DNA of 64,000 nt from Actinomadura xylanilytica (GCF_030283145.1 NZ_JASNWE010000003.1:1-64000), one strand, 5' to 3'; counted from the first letter of the stretch, positions 49,782 to 58,523 are shown. Program-made: numbers and translations. Notes: generated from the letters alone by a model not told the origin.

Positions 49782-50996
49782 CTAGCCGGACGCGCGGGCG
49801 ACCAGCGCCGCGTTGAACCCGCCGTATCCGCGGGCGACGACCAGCGCGTTGCGCACCCGCGCCGGACGGGGGCCGTCCAGCACCAGGTCGAGCCCGTCCG
49901 CCACCGGGCCGCCTACCCGCACGGTCGGCGGGATCACCGAGTCGCGGATCGACAGCAGGGCCGCCAGCAGGTCCAGCGCGGCCCCGCCGGCGTAGAGCCG
50001 TCCCGTCAGGGTCTTCGGCGCGGTGACGGGCACCCCGCGCGGCCCGAAGACCGCCGTGAGCGCGTCGGCCTCCGCCTGGTCCGGCTCCGGCAGGCCCATG
50101 GCGTCGGCGAAGACCACGTCCACCTCGCCCGGCGCGATCCCGGCGTCGCCGAGCGCCGTCTCGATCGCCCGCCGCAGCGTGGGCGGCCGGTCCGAGCCGG
50201 GCGGCGGGTCGAACGTCGCGCCGTAGCCGGCGATCTCCCCGTAGATCCGCCCGGCGCCCCGGTCCCGGGCGTGCGCGCCGTCCTCGACGATCAGCAGCGC
50301 GCCTCCCTCCCCCGGCACGTAGCCGCACGCCTCGGCGTCGAACGGCAGGTACGCCCGCTCGGGGTCGGCCCGGTCGCTCAGCGCCCGGTTGCTGATCTGC
50401 GCGACCAGGCCGTACGGGCAGAGCGACGCGTCGGTCCCGCCGCTGACCACCATCCGGGTGCCGTCGCGCAGCAGCCGCCGTGACTGCGCCACCGCGTCCA
50501 GCCCGCCCGCCTGCTCGGTCGCGATCACCCCGCAGGGGCCGCGCATGCCGTGCCGGATGGAGATCTGGCCGGTCGTCGCCGCGTAGAACCAGGCGATGGA
50601 CTGGTAGGCGCCGACGAACCCCGGACCCCGGCCCCAGAGGTTGACCATCTCGTGCTGCCCGAACTCGGTGCCGCCCGACGAGCTGGCCGTCACCACGGCC
50701 ATCTCGTACTCGGGCATCCGCCCGGGATCGATCCCCGAGTCCTCCAGCGCCATGGCCGCGGCGGCCAGGCCCAGGTGCGTCCAGTGATCGGTCTGCGGGA
50801 TGATCCGACTGGGCACGTGCTCGGCGGCCGAGAAGCCCGGCACCTCCCCCGCGAGCCGCACCGGATACGACTCCGGGTCGAACCGGGTGAGGGGACGGAT
50901 CGCGGACCGGCCGGCCAGCGTCCCTCGCCAGTACGCCTCGACACCGACGCCGTGCGGCGTGACCGCGCCGACGCCGGTGACGACGGCGGCGGTCAT
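49782..50996 (-). CDS. Type II PKS chain-length factor (KS-beta)
   Basis: A 404-residue ketosynthase-like subunit. The thiolase fold is intact, but the active-site Cys is replaced by Gln (Q162 in VIATEQAGGLDAV), the hallmark of the chain-length factor, which decarboxylates malonyl-ACP and sets chain length with KS-alpha. Other landmarks: YQSIAWFYAATTGQISIRHGMRGP, FDAEACGYVPGEGGALLIVED and APKTLTGRLYAGGAALD. Its ATG overlaps the KS-alpha stop (ATGA), the standard coupled order. Chain length cannot be read reliably from this sequence alone. Confidence 0.95.
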   Translation of the reverse strand: MTAAVVTGVGAVTPHGVGVEAYWRGTLAGRSAIRPLTRFDPESYPVRLAGEVPGFSAAEHVPSRIIPQTDHWTHLGLAAAAMALEDSGIDPGRMPEYEMAVVTASSSGGTEFGQHEMVNLWGRGPGFVGAYQSIAWFYAATTGQISIRHGMRGPCGVIATEQAGGLDAVAQSRRLLRDGTRMVVSGGTDASLCPYGLVAQISNRALSDRADPERAYLPFDAEACGYVPGEGGALLIVEDGAHARDRGAGRIYGEIAGYGATFDPPPGSDRPPTLRRAIETALGDAGIAPGEVDVVFADAMGLPEPDQAEADALTAVFGPRGVPVTAPKTLTGRLYAGGAALDLLAALLSIRDSVIPPTVRVGGPVADGLDLVLDGPRPARVRNALVVARGYGGFNAALVARASG

Positions 50997-52264
50997 CCGG
51001 TGCTCCCCGGGCGGGCGAGGAGCATGGCGGTCTGGAAGCCGCCGAAGCCGCTGCCCACGCTGAGCACGACGTCGGTGCGGTGGTCGCGCGCCGTGCGCGG
51101 CACGTAGTCCAGGTCGCACTCGGGGTCGGGCGTGCACAGGTTGGCGGTCGGCGGCACCACGTCGTGCTCGATCGCCAGCGCGCTGGCCGCCACCTCGATC
51201 GAGCCGATGGCGCCGAGCGAGTGCCCGACCATCGACTTGACCGAGCTGACCGGCACCTCGTAGGCCCGCTGCCCGAGGCTCCGCTTGAACGCGGCCGTCT
51301 CGTGCCGGTCGTTCTGCTTGGTGCCCGACCCGTGCGCGTTGATGTAGTCGATGTCGCCCGGACCCAGCCGCGCCTGCCGCATGGCGACCGTGATCGCCTC
51401 GGCCATCTCCCGGCCGTCGGGTTTCAGGCCGGTCATGTGGTGGGCGTTGCTCCGGCCGGCGACCCCGGCGACCTCGGCGTAGACGTGGGCGCCGCGGCGG
51501 TGCGCCGCCGACGCCTCCTCCAGTACGAACACCGCCGAGCCCTCGCCGAGCACGAACCCGTCCCTGTCGCGGTCGAACGGCCGCGACGCGTGCGCGGGGT
51601 CGTCGTTGTTGGGGGACGTCGCCTTGATCGCGTCGAAGCAGGCCGAGGTGATCGGCGAGATGGGCGCGTCGGTGGCCCCGGCGATCACCACGTCGGCGGT
51701 GCCCTCCCGGATGAGCTGGGCGCCGTGCGCGACGGCGTCCAGCCCGGAGGTGCAGCCGGTGGAGATCAGCGCCACCGGACCCTCCGCGCCGACCCGCCAG
51801 GCCACCTCGACCGCCAGCGTGCTGGGCACCATGTAGCCGTACAGCTGCGGCACCCCGTAGTGGTGGTCGACCAGCCACTGCCGGCCGCCGTCGCTGAGGA
51901 CGATGTACTCCTCCTCCAACCCCATCGTGCAGCCGACCGCGCTGCCGAGGCTGACCCCGACGCGGTCCGGCCGCAGCGCACCGGTCACCAGCCCGCTGTC
52001 GGCGACGGCCTCGTCGGCGGCGACCGAGGCGAGCTGGGCGGCGCGGTCCATCCGCCGGACCTCCTGGGGCGTCAGGCCCCAGGCGGCGGGATCGAAGTCG
52101 CACTCGGCGGCGATCCGCGACCGGAATCCGGACGGGTCGAACAGCGTGATGGCCCGGGTGGCGGTCCGGCCCGCGGTGAGCATCTCCCAGAACGCCTTGG
52201 TGCCGATGCCGCCCGGGGCCACCACCCCGATCCCGGTGATCGCGGCTGAGCGTGCGGAGGTCAT
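50993..52264 (-). CDS. Type II PKS ketosynthase (KS-alpha)
   Basis: A 423-residue beta-ketoacyl synthase. The catalytic triad is present: Cys171 in STGCTSGLDAV, His311 in NAHGSGTKQND and His348 in KSMVGHSLGAIGS. It condenses malonyl units on an acyl carrier protein together with the chain-length factor encoded next. The cupin gene upstream ends 3 bases before its start. No acyl carrier protein gene follows the chain-length factor as in most clusters. Confidence 0.96.
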   Translation of the reverse strand: MTSARSAAITGIGVVAPGGIGTKAFWEMLTAGRTATRAITLFDPSGFRSRIAAECDFDPAAWGLTPQEVRRMDRAAQLASVAADEAVADSGLVTGALRPDRVGVSLGSAVGCTMGLEEEYIVLSDGGRQWLVDHHYGVPQLYGYMVPSTLAVEVAWRVGAEGPVALISTGCTSGLDAVAHGAQLIREGTADVVIAGATDAPISPITSACFDAIKATSPNNDDPAHASRPFDRDRDGFVLGEGSAVFVLEEASAAHRRGAHVYAEVAGVAGRSNAHHMTGLKPDGREMAEAITVAMRQARLGPGDIDYINAHGSGTKQNDRHETAAFKRSLGQRAYEVPVSSVKSMVGHSLGAIGSIEVAASALAIEHDVVPPTANLCTPDPECDLDYVPRTARDHRTDVVLSVGSGFGGFQTAMLLARPGSTG

Positions 52265-52267
52265 GGG

Positions 52268-52687
52268 TCACCCGACCTTCGGCGCGGCCTCGCCGGCGTT
52301 CGGCAGCGGTTCGAGGTCGACGTGGCCGAGCTCCGGCCGCGGCGCCAGCGGGCTGAGGTGGAAGACCGCGAACGCCTGCTCGGCGCCGTCGTTCTCCAGA
52401 CGGTGCCGGTCGTTGATCGGCACCATCAGCGAGTCGCCGGGGCCGAGGCGCACCGCCTCGCCCTCGACCCGCATCAGCACCGAGCCGCGGACGACGTAGA
52501 GGAACTCCTCCGAGTACGGGTGCCGGTGCTCGGAGACGAACTCTCCGGGTTCGAGCGTCAGCTCGCCCATGAACCCCGAGGTGGACTTCACGGTCCTGGG
52601 GCTGAGCAGGACGCGGATGTCCCCGCCCCGCCGGCGGTTGGGGACGACGTCCTGCGCCGTCACTTTCCGGATTCTCGGTGTGGACAC
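52268..52687 (-). CDS. Cupin polyketide cyclase (TcmJ-like)
   Basis: A 139-residue single-domain cupin. Motif 1 is GEFVSEHRHPYSEEFLYVVRG (HxH-x-E pattern) and motif 2 is GDSLMVPINDRHRL. The ending GHVDLEPLPN is seen in cupins of type II PKS clusters (TcmJ, WhiE ORF2 types), which assist cyclisation of pentangular and related polyketides. The GTG at 52687 has AAGGAG 8 bases upstream; a longer frame to 52738 starts inside the neighbouring gene's end. Directly upstream of KS-alpha. Confidence 0.85.
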   Translation of the reverse strand: MSTPRIRKVTAQDVVPNRRRGGDIRVLLSPRTVKSTSGFMGELTLEPGEFVSEHRHPYSEEFLYVVRGSVLMRVEGEAVRLGPGDSLMVPINDRHRLENDGAEQAFAVFHLSPLAPRPELGHVDLEPLPNAGEAAPKVG

Positions 52688-52734
52688 GGTGGCGACTCCT
52701 TGGCCTGGGAAGCGAGCAGGGAACCGGCGGGACG

Positions 52735-53076
52735 TCACCGGGTGAGCTGGACGCCGTCGTCGGGGGTCCAGATGTAGAAGGGTTCGGCCATCGCGTCCTT
52801 CGGCTCCTTCCAGTTCGGGTCGTAGGGCCGGACGTGCGCGGTGAGCCGGTCGCTCAGGTCGCTGTAGAGCGGGTTGCTCCGGGCCTTGTACAGGTTCGGG
52901 GTGATGTCGCCGTCCGCCTCGACCATGTGGAAGTACAGGTCGTGGAAGCGGAAGAGGGTGCGGCGCGACACCCCGATCAGGTGCGGCAGTTCGGTCGAGT
53001 CGGACTCGGCGAACAGGCGGGCCACCGCGTCCGCCTGTCCCGGCTCCATCCGGGCCACGATCAGCGTTCGGTGCAT
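52735..53076 (-). CDS. TcmI-like polyketide cyclase
   Basis: A 113-residue protein of the TcmI/WhiE-ORF7 cyclase family (ferredoxin-like fold). Key features: HRTLIVARMEPGQADAVARLFAESDSTELPHLIGVSRRTLFRFHDLYFHMVEAD and a C-terminal MAEPFYIW. TcmI-type cyclases close the last ring(s) of tetracenomycin-type and pentangular skeletons. It is the first gene of the leftward KS operon and diverges from the flavin reductase gene across 224 bases. Confidence 0.93.
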   Translation of the reverse strand: MHRTLIVARMEPGQADAVARLFAESDSTELPHLIGVSRRTLFRFHDLYFHMVEADGDITPNLYKARSNPLYSDLSDRLTAHVRPYDPNWKEPKDAMAEPFYIWTPDDGVQLTR

Positions 53077-53300
53077 GGACGCTCCTCCCTGCGGCCGGCC
53101 CGGGTGACGGGCAGGCTGGCGGATATCACCACGTCGAGCGTCGGGGTCGCCGCTTGACCCCCGCTGCAGAAGCGCTGGAAGCGGCGGCCCGTCCGGCGGC
53201 GGACGGGCCGCCGCGCTTGAGGACGTCCCGAGCGGTCCTCGAGCACCCCGCGGGAACGTGTGCGGGACACCCCGGCACCGATCCCCGGACGGGGAGGCAC

Positions 53301-53843
53301 ATGCGAACCCCTGACTCGCCAACGACGGATCCCGCCGACACGCACCGGCTCCGCGCGGCGCTGGGCAGGTTCACCACCGGAGTCGCCGTCGTCACCGCGA
53401 CGAGCCCGGCGGGCAGGCCCGTCGGGATGACGGTGAACTCCTTCACCTCGGTGTCGCTCGCCCCTCCGCTGGTGCTGTTCTGCGCGAGCCGCCGGTCCAG
53501 CCTGTATCCGGTGTTCGCCGGGGCGGCGGCGTTCGGGGTGAACATCCTGCGGGACGGCCAGACCGCCGAGTCGCGGCGGTTCGCCGGCCCGGGACTCGAC
53601 CGGTTCGCGGGATTGCGTCCGCGGGCCGGGCGGACCGGCGTCCCGCTGCTGCCGCGCGCCCTGGCCACCCTGGAGTGCGTCGAGCCGGAACTGCGGCCCG
53701 CCGGCGACCACGACGTGATCATCGGACGGGTCGCCGTGGTCGAGATGGACGCGGGCGAGCTCGACCAGCCGCTGGTGTACTACGCCGGCGGCTACCACTC
53801 CCTCGACACCGACCACGCATGGTGGTCCGCCTGGCGCGAGTAG
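53301..53843 (+). CDS. Flavin reductase (FMN/FAD-dependent, FlaRed family)
   Basis: A 180-residue flavin reductase. Core: LRAALGRFTTGVAVVTATSPAGRPVGMTVNSFTSVSLAPPLVLFCASRRS, NILRDGQ and HDVIIGRVAVVEMD with a C-terminal PLVYYAGGYHSL. These enzymes supply reduced flavin to two-component partners; here the obvious client is the flavin-dependent halogenase at 56.0-57.7 kb. The ATG at 53301 follows GGGGAGG closely. The methyltransferase gene begins 27 bases later in the same operon. Confidence 0.9.
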   Translation: MRTPDSPTTDPADTHRLRAALGRFTTGVAVVTATSPAGRPVGMTVNSFTSVSLAPPLVLFCASRRSSLYPVFAGAAAFGVNILRDGQTAESRRFAGPGLDRFAGLRPRAGRTGVPLLPRALATLECVEPELRPAGDHDVIIGRVAVVEMDAGELDQPLVYYAGGYHSLDTDHAWWSAWRE

Positions 53844-53870
53844 GCGGGGCCCAGATGAGGAGATGGCACG

Positions 53871-54941
53871 ATGACCGCACCCACAGAGACCACCCCCGCG
53901 GGCGCGCCGCCGTTCGCGCCCGCGAAGATCTACGAGCTGAGCACCGCGTTCTGGCACTCGAAGATGCTGGTCAGCGCGTCGGAGCTCGGTGTGTTCGCGC
54001 GGCTGGCCGAGAGCCCGGCCACCGCCGCGCGGCTGGCCTCCGAGCTCGGCCTGACGTCGCCGGCGCTGCCCGAGTTCCTGGACGCGCTCGTCGCCATGGG
54101 CATGCTCGAGCGCGACAGTGACGGGTACCGCAACAGCCCCGAGGCGGACTACTACCTCGTCCCCGGCAGGCGCTACTTCATGGGCACCTACCTGGGGTTC
54201 GTCGACCGGTTCATGCGGCCGACCTGGGAGGGGCTCGCCGAGGTGATGCGCACCGGCAAGCCGCAGATCCCGCATCCGCCGCAGGGGGACGCGCCGCAGG
54301 GCGAGGGCGGGGAGTTCTTCGAGCAGACCTACGCCGACCCGCAGCTCCAGCGCATGTTCATCGAGGCGCAGGACGCGCTGAGCAGCGAGCTGGCCTGGGA
54401 GCTGTCCCGCCGGATCGACTGGAGCGGCCGGACCGACGTCGTCGACCTGGGCGGAGCCCGCGGGAACGTCGCCGGCATTCTGCTGGAGGCCCACCCGCAC
54501 CTGACCGGCACGGTGTTCGACATGCCGCCGCTGCGCCCGCTGTTCGACGAGCACATGGAGCAGCTCGGCGTGGCGGACCGCGCCCGCTACCAGGGCGGCG
54601 ACTGGTTCGCCGATCCGCTGCCGGAGGGGCAGACCCTGCTCTGCGGGCACGCGCTGCACAACTGGAACACCGAGCAGCGCCGCACGGTCATCGGCAAGGC
54701 GTTCGAGGCGGTCCGGCCGGGCGGCGCCTTCATGGTCTACGACCTGATGTTCGACGACCGGCGCGGCCGGCTGAACCCGCTGCTGCTCAGCCTGGCCATG
54801 ACGCTGAGCGTCGGCGGCTCGGGCTACTCGGCCGCCGAGTGCGTGGAGTGGATGAAGGACGCCGGCTTCGGCGGCGTCGAGACCATCGCCCTCCAGGACT
54901 ACGACGGCCACACCGTCGTCATCGGGCACAAGCCCGAGTGA
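53871..54941 (+). CDS. SAM-dependent O-methyltransferase (acetylserotonin OMT-like)
   Basis: A 356-residue methyltransferase of the plant-OMT-like Methyltransf_2 family common in aromatic polyketide clusters. The N-terminal dimerisation winged helix has VSASELGVFARLAESPATAARLASELGLTSPALPEFLDALVAMGMLE. The SAM site is VVDLGGARGNVAGILLEAHPHLTGTVFDMP, and GHALHNWNTEQRR carries the likely catalytic base His. It should methylate a phenol of the polyketide. The conserved DxGxGxG is DLGGARG here. Confidence 0.9.
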   Translation: MTAPTETTPAGAPPFAPAKIYELSTAFWHSKMLVSASELGVFARLAESPATAARLASELGLTSPALPEFLDALVAMGMLERDSDGYRNSPEADYYLVPGRRYFMGTYLGFVDRFMRPTWEGLAEVMRTGKPQIPHPPQGDAPQGEGGEFFEQTYADPQLQRMFIEAQDALSSELAWELSRRIDWSGRTDVVDLGGARGNVAGILLEAHPHLTGTVFDMPPLRPLFDEHMEQLGVADRARYQGGDWFADPLPEGQTLLCGHALHNWNTEQRRTVIGKAFEAVRPGGAFMVYDLMFDDRRGRLNPLLLSLAMTLSVGGSGYSAAECVEWMKDAGFGGVETIALQDYDGHTVVIGHKPE

Positions 54942-54950
54942 CGACGCGGC

Positions 54951-54987
54951 GAACCGGGCCCGTCTCCGTGGGAGGCGGGCCCGGTTC
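54951..54987. terminator. Bidirectional terminator between convergent operons
   Basis: GAACCGGGCCCG (54951-54962) pairs perfectly with CGGGCCCGGTTC (54976-54987) over 13 bases. It lies between the methyltransferase (+) and the SnoaL-like gene (-). Confidence 0.8.
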
Positions 54988-55035
54988 CGTGGTGCCGTGC
55001 CGGGAGGGTTCTCCGTGGTGGCGGAGTCGCCGTGG

Positions 55036-55431
55036 TCAGCGGAGCTGGGAGACCAGGCCCCACTCGTCGAACACGTTCACGTCCGCCACGACCAGGCCGT
55101 CGCGGAACGTCCAGATCTGGATGCCGGAGGCGGACGCGGTCCGCCCGGTCGGGGGGATGCCCCGGTACCCGGCGACATGCCGGCCCCGGGCGGTGAAGTA
55201 CGTGACGACCCGCTCCCCCTCGGCCACCTGGAGGCCCACGTCCACGGTCATGCCGGCGAACGAGGCGCGGATCCGCCGGGCGGCGTCGCGCGGGCCGGCC
55301 GGCCCGACGCGCCGGCCGCGGAGCACGAGATCGGGGGCGAAGATCCGGTCGGCCAGATCGAGGTCGCCGCCGCACCAGCCCTCCACGAGCCAGCGCCGGG
55401 CCAGCTCCCTGCCCGCCTCGCCGGCGCTCAC
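55036..55431 (-). CDS. SnoaL-like (NTF2-fold) protein
   Basis: A 131-residue SnoaL/ester-cyclase family protein: ARRWLVEGWCGGDLDLADRIFAPDLVLRG, AARRIRASFAGMTVDVGLQVAEGERVVTYFTARGRHVAGYRGIPPTGRTASASGIQIWTFRDGLVVADVNVFDEWGLVSQL. The ordered GxPPTG and W-x-x-DGLV segments are diagnostic. SnoaL proteins catalyse aldol-type cyclisation or hydroxylation-like steps in aromatic polyketides. The GTG at 55431 overlaps the cupin stop (GTGA). A second SnoaL-like gene is at 59.6 kb. Confidence 0.86.
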   Translation of the reverse strand: MSAGEAGRELARRWLVEGWCGGDLDLADRIFAPDLVLRGRRVGPAGPRDAARRIRASFAGMTVDVGLQVAEGERVVTYFTARGRHVAGYRGIPPTGRTASASGIQIWTFRDGLVVADVNVFDEWGLVSQLR

Positions 55432-55964
55432 GAGGCGGCCGGGCGGGCCGCCGCCGGGCCCCCCGCGGGACGTCCGGCACCGGGACGTCCGGCACCGGGC
55501 GGCGGGCCGACCGGTTCCAGCCCTTCCACGTGGAAGCGGTCGGCCAGGTCGATCATCGCGGCGGGGGGCGGCGGTCCGCCGCCCCCCATCAGCTCGCTGA
55601 GGCCCTCGAAGAAGCCCTCCACCCCGCCGGGCGTGGCGACGACCAGCAGCCTGCTGGAGCCACCGGAGATGTTGCGGAACTTGTGCGGGACGCCGCGCGG
55701 CCCGTACACGAGGCCGCCGGCGGAGACCTCGTGCTCCTCGTCGCCGAGCCGGATGGCGTACCGGCCCTCGACGACGTAGAAGGCCTCGTCCTCTCCCGAG
55801 TGGACGTGCAGCGGCGGGCCGCCGCCCGGGGACGTGGTGACCTCGAAGAACGAGTACAGGCCGCCCGTGTCCTCGGCACGCAGTAGGAACCGGCCCTCCT
55901 CGCCCTGCCACCGGACCGGTGGCACCTCGTCGCGCCAGACGAGCTTTCCCGGTGTGTGCGTCAT
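55428..55964 (-). CDS. Cupin-domain protein with Gly/Pro/Ala-rich tail
   Basis: A 178-residue protein. Cupin motif 1 is GGGPPLHVHSGEDEAFYVVEG (HxH-x4-E) and motif 2 is GGLVYGPRGVPHKFRN, so a metal site is likely. The final 25 residues (PPPGAGRPGAGRPAGGPAAARPAAS) are low complexity produced by a short direct repeat in the DNA. The ATG at 55964 is chosen because GGAGG is 8 bases upstream; a GTG at 55973 lacks spacing. Quercetin-2,3-dioxygenase-like cupins share this layout, so oxygenase as well as cyclase roles are possible. Lies between the halogenase and SnoaL-like genes. Confidence 0.82.
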   Translation of the reverse strand: MTHTPGKLVWRDEVPPVRWQGEEGRFLLRAEDTGGLYSFFEVTTSPGGGPPLHVHSGEDEAFYVVEGRYAIRLGDEEHEVSAGGLVYGPRGVPHKFRNISGGSSRLLVVATPGGVEGFFEGLSELMGGGGPPPPAAMIDLADRFHVEGLEPVGPPPGAGRPGAGRPAGGPAAARPAAS

Positions 55965-56036
55965 GACCGTCACCTCCGTGTCATGGTTCGGCTTCCGGCG
56001 ATCGGTCCGGGCCGCGGCGACGGCGCGGCCCGGAGG

Positions 56037-57710
56037 TCAGGCGATCTTCTTGCGGTGGAGCGCGGCCCGGCCGATGGCCTGGAGGGTGCCCGCCGCCAGC
56101 TCGCGGGCCCCGGGCGGTCCGCTGCGGATCGCCCAGTACATGAACTTGGCCAGGTCCCGGGTCGTCGGGTGCAGGTTGTGGTTGTCGGGGTCCTTGTAGC
56201 CGAAGGCGGCCGGCGGGAGGTCCGACTCCAGCACCAAGCGCAGGATCCGGTGGGCGGCGTCGTCCGCCGAGATCTCGCCGATCTCGAACTTCTCGACCGT
56301 CTCCACCATCACGTCCCACATGGCCTTGGTCTCGGCGTTGTCCGGCCACCAGAACCCGGCGTTGGGCGCCTCCTCCAGGTCCTTGTAGATCTGGTCGTCG
56401 CCGCTCAGGTTGTACTGGAGCTGCGCGCGGCTCAGCCGCATCGCGCCGTAGTTGGACGAGAAGCCCCAGATCCGGAAGATGGCGTCCCACAGCTTGAAGT
56501 GCGGGAAGGCCAGGAAGGACACGTTGCAGAGGTCGTCGTTGTAGTCCAGCAGGCCCTGCTGGAGCCGCTCCACGAAGGCGTAGCGCTCCTCGGAGAAGTC
56601 GTCGTCCTTCAACGAGTCCAGGACCCGCCACGCCACCGCGTCGATGACCTCGACGGTGTTGGACATGCCGCGGGAGAAGAGCGGGTCGATGAACCCGGCG
56701 GCGTGCGACATCATGCACCACCGGTGCCCGACGGTCTTCTTGGACGAGTACTGGACCCGCCCGGTGGACACCCACTCGCGCACCCGCCGCGCGCCCCGGA
56801 AGTGCCGTGCCACCGCCGGGAACCTCTCCACGTAGGAGTAGAACTCCTCCTCCGGCGTCATGTCCTCGGGCTTGGGATGGACGCGGGTGTCCAGCACGAG
56901 GCCCACGCTGCACAGCGGGTTGGTCGACTTGCGGTGGTTGTCGAACGGGATGATCCAGAAGAAGCCGCCCTCGAAGGTGTGGTGCAGGGTGCCCTCGTGC
57001 CAGCGCAGCGGCGGCCGGTCCTCCCGCGGCCAGTCCACCATGTGGTCGAACGGCGGCACGTTCGACATGTGCGTGAAGATCGAGCGGGTGTGCGTCTTCA
57101 GTCGCGTCGGGCTCTCGCGCAGGTCGAGCTTGTCGGCCACCGGGGAGCGGAAGCCGCTGGCGTCCACCAGGTAGCGGGCGCGGATGCGCTCACCGTTCTG
57201 CCCGGTGACGGTCACCGCGTCCTCGGCCAGGTCCAGGTCGGCGACCCGCCAGTTCTGCCGCGGCTCGCAGCCGTACTTGACCGCGACGTGGAACATGTAG
57301 GCGTCGCTGTCCTGCCGGAAGATGTGGGTGGCCTTGTACAGCACCTTGGGCACCCCGGCCAGGATCGTCTCACCCGGGTCGGGCTCCTCGCCCGGCCGGT
57401 GCGACACGAAAGCGAAGTGCCGTTTGATGCCGAACGTGCTGCCGATCTTCTTGTCGACCGCGTTGAGGCTCTCCAGCGTGGTGATCTCGGGGATCCGGTA
57501 GCGGGACGCGAGCATGTTGAGCCGCACCAGGTAGTGCGGGATGGTCGACTCGCCGACCGCGAACCGCGGGTGCTGGACGCCGTCCACCAGCACCACGCTC
57601 GCGCCGTTGCCCGCCAGGATGGCCCCGAGCATGGATCCGGCGATGCCCGACCCGATGATCAGGACATCGCACTCGGTCTCCTTGAGGTGGTCCTTCGCCT
57701 GTCGTGTCAC
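56037..57710 (-). CDS. Flavin-dependent halogenase (CtcP-like)
   Basis: A 557-residue flavoprotein very similar in layout to the chlortetracycline halogenase CtcP: FAD motif IIGSGIAGSMLGAILA (GxGxxG at 20-25), HPRFAVGESTIPHYL, DSDAYMFHVAVKYG, ARYLVDASGFRSP, RSIFTHM, NPLCSVGLVLD and WCMMSHAAGFIDPLFSRGMSNT. The halogenase WxWxIP motif reads FFWIIP (250-255), that is, Phe for the first Trp. It should chlorinate or brominate an electron-rich ring of a free or carrier-bound polyketide using FADH2 from the nearby reductase. It follows the SDR gene by 16 bases. Confidence 0.88.
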   Translation of the reverse strand: MTRQAKDHLKETECDVLIIGSGIAGSMLGAILAGNGASVVLVDGVQHPRFAVGESTIPHYLVRLNMLASRYRIPEITTLESLNAVDKKIGSTFGIKRHFAFVSHRPGEEPDPGETILAGVPKVLYKATHIFRQDSDAYMFHVAVKYGCEPRQNWRVADLDLAEDAVTVTGQNGERIRARYLVDASGFRSPVADKLDLRESPTRLKTHTRSIFTHMSNVPPFDHMVDWPREDRPPLRWHEGTLHHTFEGGFFWIIPFDNHRKSTNPLCSVGLVLDTRVHPKPEDMTPEEEFYSYVERFPAVARHFRGARRVREWVSTGRVQYSSKKTVGHRWCMMSHAAGFIDPLFSRGMSNTVEVIDAVAWRVLDSLKDDDFSEERYAFVERLQQGLLDYNDDLCNVSFLAFPHFKLWDAIFRIWGFSSNYGAMRLSRAQLQYNLSGDDQIYKDLEEAPNAGFWWPDNAETKAMWDVMVETVEKFEIGEISADDAAHRILRLVLESDLPPAAFGYKDPDNHNLHPTTRDLAKFMYWAIRSGPPGARELAAGTLQAIGRAALHRKKIA

Positions 57711-57726
57711 GTTCGTCGCCTCCCGG

Positions 57727-58521
57727 TCACACCATCGCGGTGCCGCCGTCGATGATCAGGTAACTTCCGGTGAGGTAGCCGGAGGGTTCGGTGGCCAGGA
57801 ACGCGATCACCTCCGCGACGTCCTGCGGTACCCCGTTGCGGCGCATGGCCGCGCGCTGCGCGTTGGCACGCAGCGCCTGCTCGGGCAGCCCGTCGGCGAC
57901 CCGGGTGAGGATCAGCCCCGGTCCCACCCCGTTGACCCGCACGCCGTACGGGCCGGCCTCCTGGGCGATCACCTTCACCGCCGACTCCAGCGCCGCCTTC
58001 GCCATGCTGAGCGGCAGGAACCCGGGCGCGGGCGAGCGCGACAGCGCCGCGCCGACCGCCACGACCGCGCCGTGGCCGCGGTCGAGCATCCCGGGCAGCA
58101 CCAGGTCGACGGGGTTGAGCAGGGCCCGGAGCTGCCGCTGCACGATCCACTCGCAGTACTCCACCGAGGTCGAGGTGAACGGGGCCACCTTCACCTCGAA
58201 CCCGTACAGGCCGGTGGCGTTGGCGACCAGCACGTCGACCGGGCCCAGCTCCGTCTGCGCGCGCTCGACCAGCTTCCGGACCTGGTCGCGGTCGGTCACG
58301 TCGGCTTGCAGGGCCAGCGCGCGGCCGCCGCCCGCCTCGATGGCCGCCACCACCTCCTTGGCCGGGGTCTCGCCGCGGTGGTAGTTGACCGCGACGGCCG
58401 CGCCGCGGGCGGCGAGGGTGCGGGCCGTGGCCGCGCCGATCCCGCTGCTCGCGCCGGTGACCAGCGCCACCCGGCCCCGCAGGTCCTCGGCCGCCGGCAC
58501 GGCCGGTGCGTTGTCCGCCAT
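57727..58521 (-). CDS. SDR-family protein lacking the catalytic Tyr
   Basis: A 264-residue SDR. The cofactor motif TGASSGIGAA and C-terminal features (RVNGVGPGLILTRV, LATEPSGYLTGSYLIIDGG) are normal. However, the YxxxK motif reads LSMAK (Leu171, Lys175) and NNAG reads ANATG, so the usual Tyr proton donor is absent. It may be a non-reductive SDR, a structural partner, or use a different acid. The stop codon of the next SDR gene upstream lies 2 bases before its ATG, so the two are co-translated. In the cluster it could act on a ketone of the polyketide chain. Confidence 0.82.
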   Translation of the reverse strand: MADNAPAVPAAEDLRGRVALVTGASSGIGAATARTLAARGAAVAVNYHRGETPAKEVVAAIEAGGGRALALQADVTDRDQVRKLVERAQTELGPVDVLVANATGLYGFEVKVAPFTSTSVEYCEWIVQRQLRALLNPVDLVLPGMLDRGHGAVVAVGAALSRSPAPGFLPLSMAKAALESAVKVIAQEAGPYGVRVNGVGPGLILTRVADGLPEQALRANAQRAAMRRNGVPQDVAEVIAFLATEPSGYLTGSYLIIDGGTAMV

Positions 58522-58523
58522 GG

